Of a DNA stretch of 64,000 nt, positions 16,276-25,743 are shown piece after piece (position 1 is the stretch's first letter; each line of letters begins with the position of its first letter). Both the position numbers and the translations under genes were made by a program. Origin of the DNA: Streptomyces spinosisporus (GTDB lineage: Bacteria > Actinomycetota > Actinomycetes > Streptomycetales > Streptomycetaceae); NCBI RefSeq assembly GCF_022698145.1, contig NZ_JALDAX010000023.1, positions 1 to 64,000 of the forward strand, read 5' to 3'. The notes under the pieces are model-generated. The model saw only the letters and a list, made by a program, of their open reading frames with translations. It was not told the DNA's origin and did no database searches.

Positions 16276-17730
16276 TCAGGGGGCGATCCCGACCCCGTCG
16301 ATCTTGCTCCACTTCTTCTCCTGCGCCGCCGACATGGCGGGCCACTGCAGCCCGCCCGGCCGCGGCCGGATGCGCGAGGCGTAGGGGGAGGGGTGGAAGC
16401 CGGGCTCGTAGAAACAGCCCGTGCCGTACGTCCGGTCGAAGGCGCCGCACGAGTCCGCGAGCGACTGGGGCGTCGGCTTGTGGCCGGTGCGCACCCAACT
16501 GTCCAGCGCCGCGATCGAGTTGGCGTACTCGGAGTTGCTCAGCTGGCTGTGCTCGTGCTCGTCGGTGAAGGACTGCACCAGATAGCGGTCCCGGTGCGCG
16601 CCCTGAAGCGTCGCCCGGTAGGCCGCCTCGTGTTCCACGAACGCCGTCGGATCGTCGATCGCGTGCATCGTGAGCACCGGGATGGACACCTTGCCGGTGA
16701 GATCGCTGTCGTAGGACAGATCGCGTACGGCGGTCGGGTCGGCGGAGAACCGCTCGACACCGGCGTTCAGCGCCTTGTCGTCATGCGAACCGGAGTACCA
16801 CACGCCCTCGTTGGAGAACGGGTTACGACCGCCGAGCCGGTCGTGCACGATGTCACGGAACGTGAAGGTCGCGAACCGCAGATGCGACTCCAGCGTGCGC
16901 TCGGGGATACGCGTGACGGCCAGGATGTCGTCGAGGTTGCGCTGCTGCAGCGCGGTGCGCTCCTCGGGGGCCGAGGCGTAACCGGTGCACTCCTGCAGCC
17001 GGGCGCGCAGCCCCGCGCTCGTCATCGTCGACCCGGCCCGCAGCCCCTCCCAGAGCGGGTACTGCACCTCGGTCGGGCGGGGATGGTTGTGGCAGTAGTA
17101 CTGGTAGACCACGCGCAGGTCCACGCGGTAGTCGTACCCCCGCGAACCGCCGCCCAGGACACCGCTGGTGAGCAGCGCACCGTCGTAGGGACCGTTCTTC
17201 TTCCCGTACGTCTCGACGACCTTCGCGGCGACGTCACCGCCCCAGGACTGACCGTGCACATACGTCCGCTCCGGCTTGCCGAACCGCTCGACGAACAGCC
17301 GGCGCACGTTCTCGGTGTCCTCGGCGCCCATCCGCGTGCCGTAACCGCCCCTGCGGTACGACGAACCCGCCCAGGCATACCCCTCGTCCACCATCACCGA
17401 CCAGCGGGCCAGGTCGTCCACACTGCGCTGCGGGTCCGAGGTGGCGCCGAGGTCGGGGCCGCCGTGCGCGTGCACGACGAGGGAGCCGTTCCAGTCCTTG
17501 GGGACGGCGATCGCGTAGTACGCGCCGTTGGCGTCCTGGCCGGTGTAACACGTTGCCTTGTCGGCCAGTTCGGCCGGGCAGGCGGCGACCGACGGCGGCG
17601 GCGCGGTCGCCTGTGCGGGAGGCGCTCCGGCCAGGGCGGTGGAGACCGTGGCCGCCAGGACGGCCAGTACTCCCGTACGCCGGCGGCGGCTCGCCGCGCG
17701 GATCAGTGCGCGCGTTCTCGATCTGTCCAA
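16276..17730 (-). CDS. Secreted alpha/beta hydrolase
   Basis: The 484-residue product has a twin-Arg-rich N-terminus, a hydrophobic helix and an AQA-like cleavage site near residue 41, so it is exported. The mature protein shows an alpha/beta-hydrolase nucleophile elbow GQSWGG near 160-165, an oxyanion-type HGGPD and an acidic residue in HAIDDPTAFV. Several Cys residues may form disulfides. It resembles large secreted peptidase-like hydrolases of actinobacteria, but the substrate is unknown. The start is TTG at 17730, supported by GAGGAG seven bases upstream; no better start is seen. Confidence 0.78.
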   Translation of the reverse strand: MDRSRTRALIRAASRRRRTGVLAVLAATVSTALAGAPPAQATAPPPSVAACPAELADKATCYTGQDANGAYYAIAVPKDWNGSLVVHAHGGPDLGATSDPQRSVDDLARWSVMVDEGYAWAGSSYRRGGYGTRMGAEDTENVRRLFVERFGKPERTYVHGQSWGGDVAAKVVETYGKKNGPYDGALLTSGVLGGGSRGYDYRVDLRVVYQYYCHNHPRPTEVQYPLWEGLRAGSTMTSAGLRARLQECTGYASAPEERTALQQRNLDDILAVTRIPERTLESHLRFATFTFRDIVHDRLGGRNPFSNEGVWYSGSHDDKALNAGVERFSADPTAVRDLSYDSDLTGKVSIPVLTMHAIDDPTAFVEHEAAYRATLQGAHRDRYLVQSFTDEHEHSQLSNSEYANSIAALDSWVRTGHKPTPQSLADSCGAFDRTYGTGCFYEPGFHPSPYASRIRPRPGGLQWPAMSAAQEKKWSKIDGVGIAP

Positions 17731-17915
17731 GACGCTGCTCCTCGTCCTCGTCGGCGCGTCGTCGCGCCGTCGGCGGCGATGCTAAGGAGCGGGGGCGGCC
17801 GGGAACCATGCTCTGACCGTTGTGTTCATAGTGTTCGGCGGCGCGGCGGCCCTCGGACGGCGCCGTGGCGGGCCCTGCGCTCTCCCTCTGGACGGCGACC
17901 TCGTACGCTCGCCCC

Positions 17916-18662
17916 ATGTCCCCCCACGTCCTGATCCTCGGCGGCACCGCCGAGGCCCGTGAACTGGCCGCCGCGCTCGCGGCACGCCCCGGCGTGCACG
18001 TCACGACCTCCCTCGCGGGACGCGTGAGCCGGCCGGGCGCCCTGGCGGGGGACGTACGCGTCGGAGGCTTCGGTGGAGTGCGGGGGCTCGCGGACTGGCT
18101 GCGCGAACAGCGCGTGGACGTGCTCGTCGACGCCACGCATCCCTTCGCGGCCGGGATCACCGCGAACGCGGTACAGGCCGCGGCGGCGAGCGGTGTCCCG
18201 GCCGTCGTGCTGCGCCGCCCGGGCTGGCGGCCGGGCCCCGGCGACCACTGGCACCTGGTCCCGTCGCTCGCCGCGGCCGCGGACCTGCTGCCGCACCTCG
18301 GCTCCCGGGCATTCCTGACCACCGGCCGCCTCGGCCTGGCGTCCTTCGCCCATCTGACGGACCAGCACTTCGTCGTACGCTCGGTCGAACCTCCCGAACC
18401 GCCGCTGCCACCGCACACCGAAGTACTGCTCGCCCGCGGGCCGTTCACGGTGACGGACGAGACGGCACTGCTGCGCGAGCACCTCATCGACGTACTGGTG
18501 ACGAAGGACAGCGGGGGTTCCGCTACGGCCGCCAAACTCACGGCAGCGCGCCAACTCGGGCTGCCTGTGGTGATGGTGGAGCGGCCGGTGCTGCCGGATG
18601 GGGTGAGTGTGGTGCCGGATGTGGCGGGGGTGCTGACGCTGTTGGAGGGTCAACTGCCGTAA
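17916..18662 (+). CDS. cobK: Precorrin-6A reductase
   Basis: The 248-residue protein has the CobK/CbiJ layout: an N-terminal ILGGTAEARELA nucleotide-binding motif, DATHPFAAGITANA near 78-91, and TKDSGGSATAAKL near 195-207. It reduces precorrin-6A (or cobalt-precorrin-6A) with NAD(P)H in the cobalamin corrin-ring pathway. ATG at 17916 aligns with the family start; a longer frame upstream is not needed. Another cobalamin gene, cobF, lies about 2.3 kb away on the other strand, but the two are separated by a drug exporter. Confidence 0.92.
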   Translation: MSPHVLILGGTAEARELAAALAARPGVHVTTSLAGRVSRPGALAGDVRVGGFGGVRGLADWLREQRVDVLVDATHPFAAGITANAVQAAAASGVPAVVLRRPGWRPGPGDHWHLVPSLAAAADLLPHLGSRAFLTTGRLGLASFAHLTDQHFVVRSVEPPEPPLPPHTEVLLARGPFTVTDETALLREHLIDVLVTKDSGGSATAAKLTAARQLGLPVVMVERPVLPDGVSVVPDVAGVLTLLEGQLP

Positions 18663-18686
18663 CAGCTCGTCCCGTTGCTCTCAGTT

Positions 18687-18797
18687 AACCCCCACCGCCG
18701 CCGGTTCCGGCTGTCGTTGGGGGCAGGCCGTGGGTGAGGTTGTTGGCGTCAGCCAACCCCCACCGCCGCCGGTTCCGGCTGTCGTTGGGGCAGGCCG
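18687..18797. repeat. 68-base direct duplication at the 3' end of the exporter gene
   Basis: Two near-identical 43-44-base copies, each containing CACCGCCGCCGGTTCCGGCT, lie at 18687-18730 and 18755-18797. Weaker similarity continues to their left, so the duplicated unit is about 68 bases. The right copy encodes the last residues of the MFS protein; the left copy lies downstream of its stop. Confidence 0.85.
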
Positions 18798-20830
18798 GTG
18801 GAGAGGTCCTCGACCAGGAGGCGTTTGGCGATCGTGTCGACGGCGGCGCGGAGGTCGGTGCCCGGTGGGCGGCCGAAGTCCTGTTGGACGCGGTCCTCCA
18901 GCCAGGTGCCCCACGCCCGGCCGATGACCGCCGCCTCGCGTGCGCCCGCCTCCGTGTGGGAGAGGAGAGAGCCGTCACGTGTCAGATATCCCTCCTCGAC
19001 CATGCGGTCGAAGACCGGGAGCAGCACCTCGGGCGGCATGTGTCTGCGGGCCGCGATCAGACCGAGCCCGGCGTGGCCGACCAGCCGGGTGAGGAGTTCG
19101 ACCTGCATCACGGCCCAGGCGCCCGCGATGTCCAGCCGGGTGTCGCTCCCCGCCATGATCCGGCGCGCGGTGTTCAGATCCGTACCGGCGATGATCTTCC
19201 CCACGGCCGCCTCCAGCAGCCGTTGCGAGTCCGCGCCGCGCGGTGAGGCGAACCCCTCGCCCAGGTCGGTCGACCCCTGCCGCGCACTGTCGCGCAGCTC
19301 GACCTGCTTGAGGAACAGCGAGACCACGAAACCGACGGCCGCGACCGGCACGGTCCACAGGAAGACGGTCTGCAGCGTGTCGGCGTAGGCGTCGATGATC
19401 GGTGCCGCGACACCGGACGGCAGCCGGTGCACCCCCTCCGGGCTGGTCGCCGCCCTGGCGAGCGTCCCCGGGTCCACCCCGCCGCCCCGCGCGGCCGCGG
19501 CGATCCCGTCGGACAGGTTCGGCTTGAGCGCGTTGGTGTAGATCGTGCCGAACACCGCGGTGCCGAACGAACTGCCCAGCGTACGGAAGAAGGTGACACC
19601 GGAGGTCGCGGTGCCGAGGTCGGCGTAGTCGACGGTGTTCTGCACGGCGATCGTCAGGACCTGCATGCACAGCCCGATGCCGGTGCCGAGCACGAACATG
19701 TACAGCGACTCCAGCCACGCCCCGGTCTGCGGCCCCATCAGGGACATCAGATACAGGCCGAGCCCCATCACCAGGGACCCGGCGACGGGGAAGTACCGGT
19801 ACTGGCCGGTCTTGCTGACCACGTTCCCGCTGAACACGGACGCGATCAGCAGCCCGACCACCATCGGCAGCGTCCGCACCCCGGAGATCGTGGCCGAGTC
19901 GCCGTCGACGTACTGCAGATAGCTCGGCAGATAGGTCATCGCGCCGAGCATCGCGAACCCCACGATGAAGCTGAGGATCGAGCAGACCGTGAACACCGGG
20001 TTGGAGAACAGCCGCATGGGCAGCATCGGTTCGCTCGCCCGCGTCTCCACCCAGCAGAACAGCCCGAGCGCGAGCGCACCGCCGGCGAACAGTCCGATGA
20101 TGACGCCCGAACCCCATGCGTACTCGTTGCCGCCCCAACTCGTCGCCAGGATCACCGCACTCGCGCCGACCGCGACGAGCGCGATGCCCAGATAGTCGAT
20201 GACGGGCCGGGACGCCGACTTCACCACCGGAATCGTGCGGGCGGCCGCCGCGACGACGACGATCGCGATCGGGACGTTGATGTAGAACGCCCACCGCCAG
20301 GTCAGATGGTCGGTGAACACCCCGCCGAGCAGCGGCCCGACGACCGTCGCCACCCCGAACACCGCGCCGATCGCGCCCTGGTACTTGCCGCGCTCCCGCA
20401 GCGGGATCACATCGGCGATCAGCGCCATCGCCGTCACCATCAGACCGCCGGCGCCGATGCCCTGCATCGCCCGCCACGCGATCAGCAGCGACATGTTCGT
20501 GGCCAGACCGCACAGGAACGAGCCGGTGATGAACACGACCGCCGAGACCTGGAAGACCACCTTGCGGCCGAACAGGTCGCCGAACTTGCCGACCAGCACG
20601 GTCGAGACGGTCTCTGCGAGCAGATACGCCGTCACCACCCACGACATGTGCTCGGCACCGCCCAGGTCCGACACGATCGTCGGCAGAGCCGTCCCCACGA
20701 TCGTCTGGTCGAGGGCCGCGAGCAGCACTCCGAGCATGATCGTCACGAAGACGACGTTGCGCCGGCGCGCATCCAGCACGGGCGGCTGAGGGGCTGCGGC
20801 GGGCGGGGCGGAGTCCTCGGCGACGGTCAC
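18749..20830 (-). CDS. DHA2/EmrB-QacA-type multidrug exporter with C-terminal extension
   Basis: The roughly 693-residue membrane protein has about 14 hydrophobic helices. The MFS signatures are [19 protein letters not shown] in helix 1 and [10 protein letters not shown] between helices 2 and 3, with the antiporter motif in the fifth helix ([16 protein letters not shown]). It should export drugs or metabolites by proton antiport. After about residue 500 there is a cytoplasmic extension of 170 residues with a winged-helix-like stretch ([20 protein letters not shown]), seen in some Streptomyces exporters. I use GTG at 20830 because upstream sequence is not coding-like; the site is weak, so the start is uncertain. 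Confidence 0.87.
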   Translation of the reverse strand: MTVAEDSAPPAAAPQPPVLDARRRNVVFVTIMLGVLLAALDQTIVGTALPTIVSDLGGAEHMSWVVTAYLLAETVSTVLVGKFGDLFGRKVVFQVSAVVFITGSFLCGLATNMSLLIAWRAMQGIGAGGLMVTAMALIADVIPLRERGKYQGAIGAVFGVATVVGPLLGGVFTDHLTWRWAFYINVPIAIVVVAAAARTIPVVKSASRPVIDYLGIALVAVGASAVILATSWGGNEYAWGSGVIIGLFAGGALALGLFCWVETRASEPMLPMRLFSNPVFTVCSILSFIVGFAMLGAMTYLPSYLQYVDGDSATISGVRTLPMVVGLLIASVFSGNVVSKTGQYRYFPVAGSLVMGLGLYLMSLMGPQTGAWLESLYMFVLGTGIGLCMQVLTIAVQNTVDYADLGTATSGVTFFRTLGSSFGTAVFGTIYTNALKPNLSDGIAAAARGGGVDPGTLARAATSPEGVHRLPSGVAAPIIDAYADTLQTVFLWTVPVAAVGFVVSLFLKQVELRDSARQGSTDLGEGFASPRGADSQRLLEAAVGKIIAGTDLNTARRIMAGSDTRLDIAGAWAVMQVELLTRLVGHAGLGLIAARRHMPPEVLLPVFDRMVEEGYLTRDGSLLSHTEAGAREAAVIGRAWGTWLEDRVQQDFGRPPGTDLRAAVDTIAKRLLVEDLSTGLPQRQPEPAAVGVG

Positions 20831-20942
20831 GAGGTCACGATCACACCGGTGGACCACCCCCGCATGCGGGACCGTCCGCTCGGGTGGCCCACGCACGGGC
20901 CCGCGCGGGCTGCTCCCGGGCGGCTCCCGGACTGCTCCCGGA

Positions 20943-21740
20943 CTACTTTTCGGGACGGCGCTCGGGACGGCGTTCGGGATGGCGCCGCAGCAGATAGGTG
21001 TCCATGATCCACCCCTTGCGCTCGCGCGCCTCGGCCCGCAGCCGCTCGATCCGCGGCCCGGCCTCACCGATCGGCCCGGAGACGAGGATCTCGTCCGGAG
21101 TGCCGATGTAGGCACCCCAGTAGATGTCGATGTTCTCCTCGGCGTACTGCCGGAACGTCTGGTGCGCGTCCAGCATCACCACGACATCGTCGACCCCCTC
21201 GGGAAGGCCCTCGGACAGCCGCCGCCCGGTGGTGATCTGCACGGGCCGGGCGACCCGATTGAGCCCCGTACGATGCCGCGCGACGAGCGCCGAGACGCTG
21301 CTGATGCCCGGCACGACGTCGTACTCGAATTCGACTCCGCCCCGCTCCCGCACCTCTTCGAGAATCCCGAGCGTGCTGTCGTACAACGCCGGATCCCCCC
21401 ACACCAGGAACGCGCCGCTCTCGTCCTCGCCGAGCTCCTCGGCGATCAGCCGCTCGTAGATGTCGGCGCGGGCGCTGCGCCAGTCACCGACCGCGGGGGA
21501 GTAGGCCGCGCCGCCCGCGCGGCGGTCCCGCTCCGGGTCGCGTGCCTCGACCACTCGGTACGACGCCGGGTCCGGTATGTGCGCATCGAGCATGTCCCGG
21601 CGGAGCCGCGTGAGGTCGTCCTTCACCTCGCCCTTGTCGAGGATGAAGAACACGTCCGTGCTCCGCAGCGCCTTGACCGCCTGCAGGGTGAGCTGGTCGG
21701 GGTCGCCCGCGCCGATACCGATGACATGAATCTTTCGCAC
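20943..21740 (-). CDS. cobF: Precorrin-6A synthase (deacetylating)
   Basis: The 265-residue tetrapyrrole methylase begins with [19 protein letters not shown], has the SAM-binding [11 protein letters not shown], and continues with [14 protein letters not shown]. It matches CobF, which methylates precorrin-5 at C1 and releases acetate in the aerobic B12 route. GTG at 21740 is the start. The C-terminus is a repetitive Arg/Pro/Glu tail ([12 protein letters not shown]). cobK nearby acts on its product, precorrin-6A. Confidence 0.92.
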   Translation of the reverse strand: MRKIHVIGIGAGDPDQLTLQAVKALRSTDVFFILDKGEVKDDLTRLRRDMLDAHIPDPASYRVVEARDPERDRRAGGAAYSPAVGDWRSARADIYERLIAEELGEDESGAFLVWGDPALYDSTLGILEEVRERGGVEFEYDVVPGISSVSALVARHRTGLNRVARPVQITTGRRLSEGLPEGVDDVVVMLDAHQTFRQYAEENIDIYWGAYIGTPDEILVSGPIGEAGPRIERLRAEARERKGWIMDTYLLRRHPERRPERRPEK

Positions 21741-21776
21741 ACGCCGAGTCTGCCGTACGCCACTGACAGTGCAGGG

Positions 21777-22304
21777 CTAGGGGGTCCGCAGGCGGGGAGC
21801 CCGTGCCCCGGCGTCGACCGGCGCACCCCCGTTCTCCACCTCGCCCGCCAGCGCACGCGCCCACCCGGCCAGGCCCGCCAGATCCATCCCGTACGGCCGC
21901 GGCTGCCCCGATTCCACCGCCCAATCCTGTACGGCCCCGGCGCCCCGCCGCAGCAGCCGGGCGCCGCCCGTGACATTGCCCCGGGCGGCATGCGTGAGCC
22001 CCACGGCGAGCTGCGCCAGACCCCGCCACAGGGACCGCTCCTGCTCCGGCCCCGACTTCCAGGCGTCCTCGAACACCTCGTGCGCATGGAAGGGCTTGCC
22101 CGCGTCCAGCAGCTCCTGCGCCTCGGCTACGGTCCGGTCCGGTGTACGGACGACGCCCTCGGGCTGCCGGTCCACCCCGTCCGCGCCGTACGGCAACGGC
22201 CGCCCGAGCCCGTCCCGCGGCCGGGCATTCCGCGCCCGCCCCTCACCGTCCCGGTCCCGCGGGACCACCGACCGTCCCGAGTCCTCTGAGGATGTCCCTG
22301 CCAT
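21777..22304 (-). CDS. DUF309-family protein
   Basis: The 175-residue protein carries the DUF309 helical bundle near 60-130, with the conserved [20 protein letters not shown] and [18 protein letters not shown]. The function of the family is unknown; the His/Glu pattern (FHAHEVFE) hints at metal or small-molecule binding. The first 55 residues are charged and probably disordered. It lies 36 bases upstream of cobF on the same strand and may be co-transcribed. Confidence 0.82.
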   Translation of the reverse strand: MAGTSSEDSGRSVVPRDRDGEGRARNARPRDGLGRPLPYGADGVDRQPEGVVRTPDRTVAEAQELLDAGKPFHAHEVFEDAWKSGPEQERSLWRGLAQLAVGLTHAARGNVTGGARLLRRGAGAVQDWAVESGQPRPYGMDLAGLAGWARALAGEVENGGAPVDAGARAPRLRTP

Positions 22305-22406
22305 ACACCGATTGTCGCGCGCCCCCGCCGACCGCTTCGAGGGCGGGCCCCGGCGTGGGGTAAAGTACTCACGGCGCGATCACGTGGTCCACCACGCGAA
22401 GCGCAC

Positions 22407-22483
<77 letters not shown>

Positions 22484-22502
22484 GCTTCATGGCAGGTCGG
22501 AG

Positions 22503-22535
22503 GCCGTTCTCTCGTTTGCGGGAGGGCGGCTTTTT
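22503..22535 (+). terminator. Intrinsic terminator after tRNA-Pro
   Basis: GCCGTTCTCTCG (22503-22514) and CGGGAGGGCGGC (22519-22530) pair fully if G-U pairs are allowed, with loop TTTG, and are followed by TTTTT at 22531-22535. This is a textbook Rho-independent terminator, unusual in having a U-run here. The next 240 bases to the antitoxin gene hold nothing I can identify. Confidence 0.8.
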
Positions 22536-22774
22536 CGCGTTTCTGGAGGGCCGGTGGTCGTGGGCCGGGTCGGGGGCCGGGGCGCAGAAGGGCGGCGCGG
22601 CAAGGGAGCCGAGCCGGTGAGGGTTTCCGGGAGCCGTGGGGCCGGTGTGGCTGACCCGGCGGCGCTGTCGTCGGAACCCAGCCTGGACGATGAGCCTGGT
22701 GCCCGCTGACATGGTCACGGGCTCGGGACGCCGACGCTATCGTGGACGGACGGCGCGGTGGAGAGGAAACTGCC

Positions 22775-22993
22775 ATGACCTCGGCGTACGACTACAGGGA
22801 ACTGCACGAGCTCATCGATCGCCTGGAGCCCGAGCAGGCAGAGGAGCTGCGTCGTCACGCTCTGCGTCTGGTGAAGCCCGCGCCGAGTCGGTTCCGGATT
22901 CTGCGAAGCTTCGACGGCCCGGCGACCGATCTAGGTGCCCGTGCGAAGGACGTCGCGCGGGAGGAGATCGGCGAGGACGATGCTGATCGTTGA
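22775..22993 (+). CDS. Small antitoxin-like protein (VapB position)
   Basis: The 72-residue acidic helical protein (YRELHELIDRLEPEQAEELRRH) ends 14 bases inside the start of a PIN-domain toxin gene, the usual antitoxin-toxin overlap. GAGAGGA lies eight bases before the ATG at 22775. The long amphipathic helix fits a toxin-neutralising or dimerising role; I do not see a clear RHH or AbrB fold. Because its toxin is broken, it may be a relic. Confidence 0.65.
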   Translation: MTSAYDYRELHELIDRLEPEQAEELRRHALRLVKPAPSRFRILRSFDGPATDLGARAKDVAREEIGEDDADR

Positions 22994-23284
22994 CACCGGA
23001 CCGCTTGTCGCCTTCCTCAATCGCAACGATCCAGATCACGAGCGGTGCGCCGAGCTACTGGAAATCGTAGGACGGCGATGGTGCAGGTGTTTCCCGATGC
23101 CCGGGACATGGCCCGGATCGCTGAGCTGATGCACCGCTACCGTGGCTTTCCGCTGGGCGTGGCTGATGCTTCAGTAGTCGCTGTGGCGGAGCGGCTGAAG
23201 CTGACGGATGTTGCGACACTGGACCATCGGCACTTTCGTGCGCTCGTGCCCGAGCACGTCCCTGCGTTCACACTGCTTCCCTAA
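22980..23284 (+). pseudogene. VapC-type PIN-domain toxin, internally deleted and frameshifted
   Basis: The N-terminal part (MLIVDTGPLVAFLNRNDPDH, with the first PIN Asp) begins at 22980 overlapping the antitoxin gene. From about 23078 the PIN C-terminus continues in another frame (MARIAELMHRYRGFPLGVAD, then TLDHRHFRAL) to the stop at 23284. Together the pieces give about 100 residues where VapC has about 130, so a central stretch of the fold is lost and the frame is shifted. The last PIN acidic residues remain (GVADASVVA). It should not make an active RNase. Confidence 0.8.
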
Positions 23285-23469
23285 GGGCTCCGCTCAGGCT
23301 TCCTCGGCCCGCCGCCGGGGGCGTTCCCGAAGACTTTGCCGATCGAGGCGGTGGGAGGGGCCTGCCCGTCCGGGGTCATGGAGGGCGGCCCCGCACCTGG
23401 TGAGGCCGGTGTGGCGGATGACGTGGTCGCCGCACCCGACCTCCATGATCACCGCGCACGCGCGTCGGG

Positions 23470-23952
23470 TCAGTATCGCAGCGCCCTCGCGACCTCCGCC
23501 TGCACCGTGCCGGACAGGGTGCGGTTGCTGCGGGCCGTGCCCGTGCCGGGCTTGCCTGCCGGGACGTCGGAGACGGTGACCACGGCCGTGTCGAGGAGAT
23601 TGCCCCCGGAGTCCTTGAAGTTGATCTGGATGGTGAAGGACTTGGTGGACGACGTCGCGTTCTCGGCGGTCACGTCCACGGTCGTGCGCCCGCCGTCCGT
23701 CGTCGGCCGGCCGAGCCGCACCGCGTCCTTGGCGTCGACACCGCCCTTGATCTCGTCCAGCTTCCGGTTCGCCTCCGCGCTCGCCGAGGAGAGCGCGTCC
23801 GCGCCGCGCGAGGCGAGGGAGGAGGCGGCCGAGGCGGCCTTGCTCACGGAGGAGGCGGGGGTGTCGTCGTCCGAGCAGCCGGCCAGTCCGGCGCCGACGA
23901 CTGCCGTCAGTACCGCACACGCCGTCCAGCGCATCGCGTTGCGTGCGATCAT
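23470..23952 (-). CDS. Lipoprotein with FxLYD-like beta domain
   Basis: The 160-residue product has a basic N-terminus, hydrophobic helix and lipobox LAGC (Cys near 26). An Ala/Ser-rich helical spacer follows, and then a beta-rich domain with TTVDVTAENATSSTKSFTIQ and NLLDTAVVTVSDVPAGKPGT. The second half resembles FxLYD-type extracellular domains that decorate the cell surface. GAGGGAGG lies before the ATG at 23952. The 185 bases between it and the PIN relic hold no gene that I can support. Confidence 0.78.
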   Translation of the reverse strand: MIARNAMRWTACAVLTAVVGAGLAGCSDDDTPASSVSKAASAASSLASRGADALSSASAEANRKLDEIKGGVDAKDAVRLGRPTTDGGRTTVDVTAENATSSTKSFTIQINFKDSGGNLLDTAVVTVSDVPAGKPGTGTARSNRTLSGTVQAEVARALRY

Positions 23953-24040
23953 GCCGCCGCCTCCCTCACACTCGCCCTCGCGGCCCAGTGAAGTACGAAT
24001 GCTCCGCATCTGCATGCCGAAGTCGAGCCGAAAGCCGCAC

Positions 24041-24109
24041 CGGCCCGTCTCCACTTCGGCCTGGCTCCACATCGGCCCGGCCCCGCAGCGGCCCGTCTCC
24101 ACTTCGGCC
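24041..24109. repeat. 21-base direct repeat in a divergent promoter region
   Basis: A 21-base word beginning CGGCCCGTCTCCACTTCGGC occurs at 24041-24061 and 24089-24109, 48 bases apart. Related CGGCCCG and CTCCAC words lie between the copies. It lies between the divergent lipoprotein (minus) and membrane-protein (plus) genes, so it may be regulatory or a slippage product. Confidence 0.75.
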
Positions 24110-24165
24110 CCTCGCTCCAGCCCCGCCCCAACCCAACCCATCCCGCTCCGCGGCATCATGACCCC

Positions 24166-24720
24166 ATGCATCTCACTCCGGTGGAAGCCACCCTCATCGG
24201 CGCCACCGTGGGTGCCCTGGCCTCGTTCGGCGGTACCTGGTTCATCCAGCGGGCCACGCTGGCGCGCGAGCGCGAGAACCGGATCTGGGAGCGGCGGGCC
24301 ACGGTCTACGAAGAGGCGCTCACCTCCGTCAACCGGGGTGAACGCTTCCGCGCGGGGGTGCTGGCGACGGGCGATCTGCCCCGGGTGCCCGAACAGCGCG
24401 GGCGCGAGGTGGAGGCCGACCTGGTGCTGGCGCGGCTGAGGATCTACGGCTCGCCCCGGGTGGTGGACGCGCATGTGCGCACCGTCGCGGCGATGACGCG
24501 ATGGATCACGCACTTCGCCGCCTGGAAGGAGCAGGCCGCCCACGGCACCACACCCGTCCGGGCCCAGACCGACCCTCTCTGGGCGGCCGTCCTGCAGGAG
24601 GCGGAGCGCGCAAGCGGCGTGGAGCAGCAGTTCGTGAGCATCGTGCAGGCCGAGATCCAGGCCGAGGAGGCCGTACGCCCGCTCCGGTCGCGCGTGCCGT
24701 GGCGGCGGCGCCGTTCGTGA
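24166..24720 (+). CDS. Membrane-anchored protein of unknown function
   Basis: The 184-residue protein has one N-terminal hydrophobic helix (ATLIGATVGALASFGGTWFI, about 8-27), then RATLARERENRIWERRATVY and a long soluble helical region, ending in a basic tail. This looks like a single-pass anchor with a cytoplasmic coiled-coil-like domain. I do not recognise a family beyond similar small actinobacterial membrane proteins. It precedes the trypsin-fold gene on the same strand with about 135 bases between them, so it might belong to the same locus, but this is not certain. Confidence 0.65.
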   Translation: MHLTPVEATLIGATVGALASFGGTWFIQRATLARERENRIWERRATVYEEALTSVNRGERFRAGVLATGDLPRVPEQRGREVEADLVLARLRIYGSPRVVDAHVRTVAAMTRWITHFAAWKEQAAHGTTPVRAQTDPLWAAVLQEAERASGVEQQFVSIVQAEIQAEEAVRPLRSRVPWRRRRS

Positions 24721-24726
24721 CGGTGC

Positions 24727-24757
24727 GGGGCGGCCGGGGTGGTAGGGGCGGCAGGGG
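24727..24757 (+). repeat. Four-run G tract with nine-base periodicity
   Basis: GGGG runs at 24727-24730, 24736-24739, 24745-24748 and 24754-24757 are separated by five-base spacers (CGGCC, TGGTA, CGGCA). This gives a nine-base tandem repeat that could fold into a four-layer G-quadruplex on the coding strand. It lies upstream of the trypsin-fold/repeat-protein pair. Confidence 0.8.
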
Positions 24758-24855
24758 TGGCCGCCCACGATCTCGATTCGTACCAACTGCCGCGCTATCC
24801 TTGACGATTCAGGATCGTGGCCACGGCGATCCTGCTGGCGATCGGGGGATCACTG

Positions 24856-25743
24856 GTGACGTCGGCCGAATACACGGTGGAGCTGTCCCGCAACGACAGG
24901 ATCCTCGGTGGCGGATTCCGTATGACGCGGCATTTCGTCCTCACCGCCGACCATCACCTCGGGACCGAGATCCGTGAGCACGGCTCGGTGGATCTGCAGC
25001 TGCCGCAGGGGCTCAGGGTCGCCGGCACCGTCGAACAGCGGTGCCCGGACGCGGACTTGGCCCTGATCAGGCTCTACAGCGACGACCTGCCCGCGCCGGA
25101 GATCTATTTCGACCAGGCCAGAAGAGGCGAGCCCTGGCGCACCTCCCGCCCCACCTCCTACGGCGGCATGCTGCACGGCACCGTGCTCAGGGCCTCGTTC
25201 CACCACGCGGACCCCGGCCGTTCGGCCGTAGAGATCCTGGTGCTCGACTGCGCCGGTGCCGACGACGAGGAGCAGCAGGCCAACCGCGCCGCCTACACCG
25301 GACGCGCGGGCATGCCGATCGAACGCGCGGGAGCGGCCCGCTTCCCCGTCGTCCTCGGCGTCGCGATCCGGCTGCACGGCACCGGCAACAGCGACTCCAA
25401 CGGCACCGCGCACACCGCGAACGGCCGGCCGGAGCTGGTCGCCGCGACGGTCAAGGAGGCGCTGCGGCGCTTACGTTGTCTGCGTCTGACCGAGGTGGTC
25501 GAGTCCCTGTGGCCCACGATCTCGGGCACGGACGCGGCATCGCAGCCCGGAGCGACGGTGGAACCCGCCCCGCCCATGGAGCTGTTCAGGATCGACGAGG
25601 TGCCGCAGGAGAACGTGGTGCCGTACCGTGTGAAGTACGCCAGCGAAGTCCAGACCCGCCTGAGCGAGTTCGGCTGGATCACCCCCGTCACCATCACCAG
25701 CGCTCTGACGCGTGCGAACGACGAGACGGAGGGCCAGTCGTGA
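24856..25743 (+). CDS. Trypsin-fold protein with Ser-to-Ala in the catalytic motif
   Basis: The 295-residue protein follows the chymotrypsin layout: GGGFRMTRHFVLTADHHL (His equivalent at 33), DADLALIRL (Asp at 67), and GRAGMPI where active enzymes have GDSGGP, so the Ser position is Ala (151). It is probably a non-proteolytic binding module or pseudo-enzyme. GTG at 24856 is chosen for GGGGGA upstream; GTG at 24817 is possible. A TTA codon at 25471-25473 suggests bldA-dependent translation. Its stop overlaps the GTG of the next gene (GTGA), so the two are coupled. Trypsin-like domains beside repeat proteins occur in bacterial conflict systems; that role is inference. Confidence 0.7.
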   Translation: MTSAEYTVELSRNDRILGGGFRMTRHFVLTADHHLGTEIREHGSVDLQLPQGLRVAGTVEQRCPDADLALIRLYSDDLPAPEIYFDQARRGEPWRTSRPTSYGGMLHGTVLRASFHHADPGRSAVEILVLDCAGADDEEQQANRAAYTGRAGMPIERAGAARFPVVLGVAIRLHGTGNSDSNGTAHTANGRPELVAATVKEALRRLRCLRLTEVVESLWPTISGTDAASQPGATVEPAPPMELFRIDEVPQENVVPYRVKYASEVQTRLSEFGWITPVTITSALTRANDETEGQS

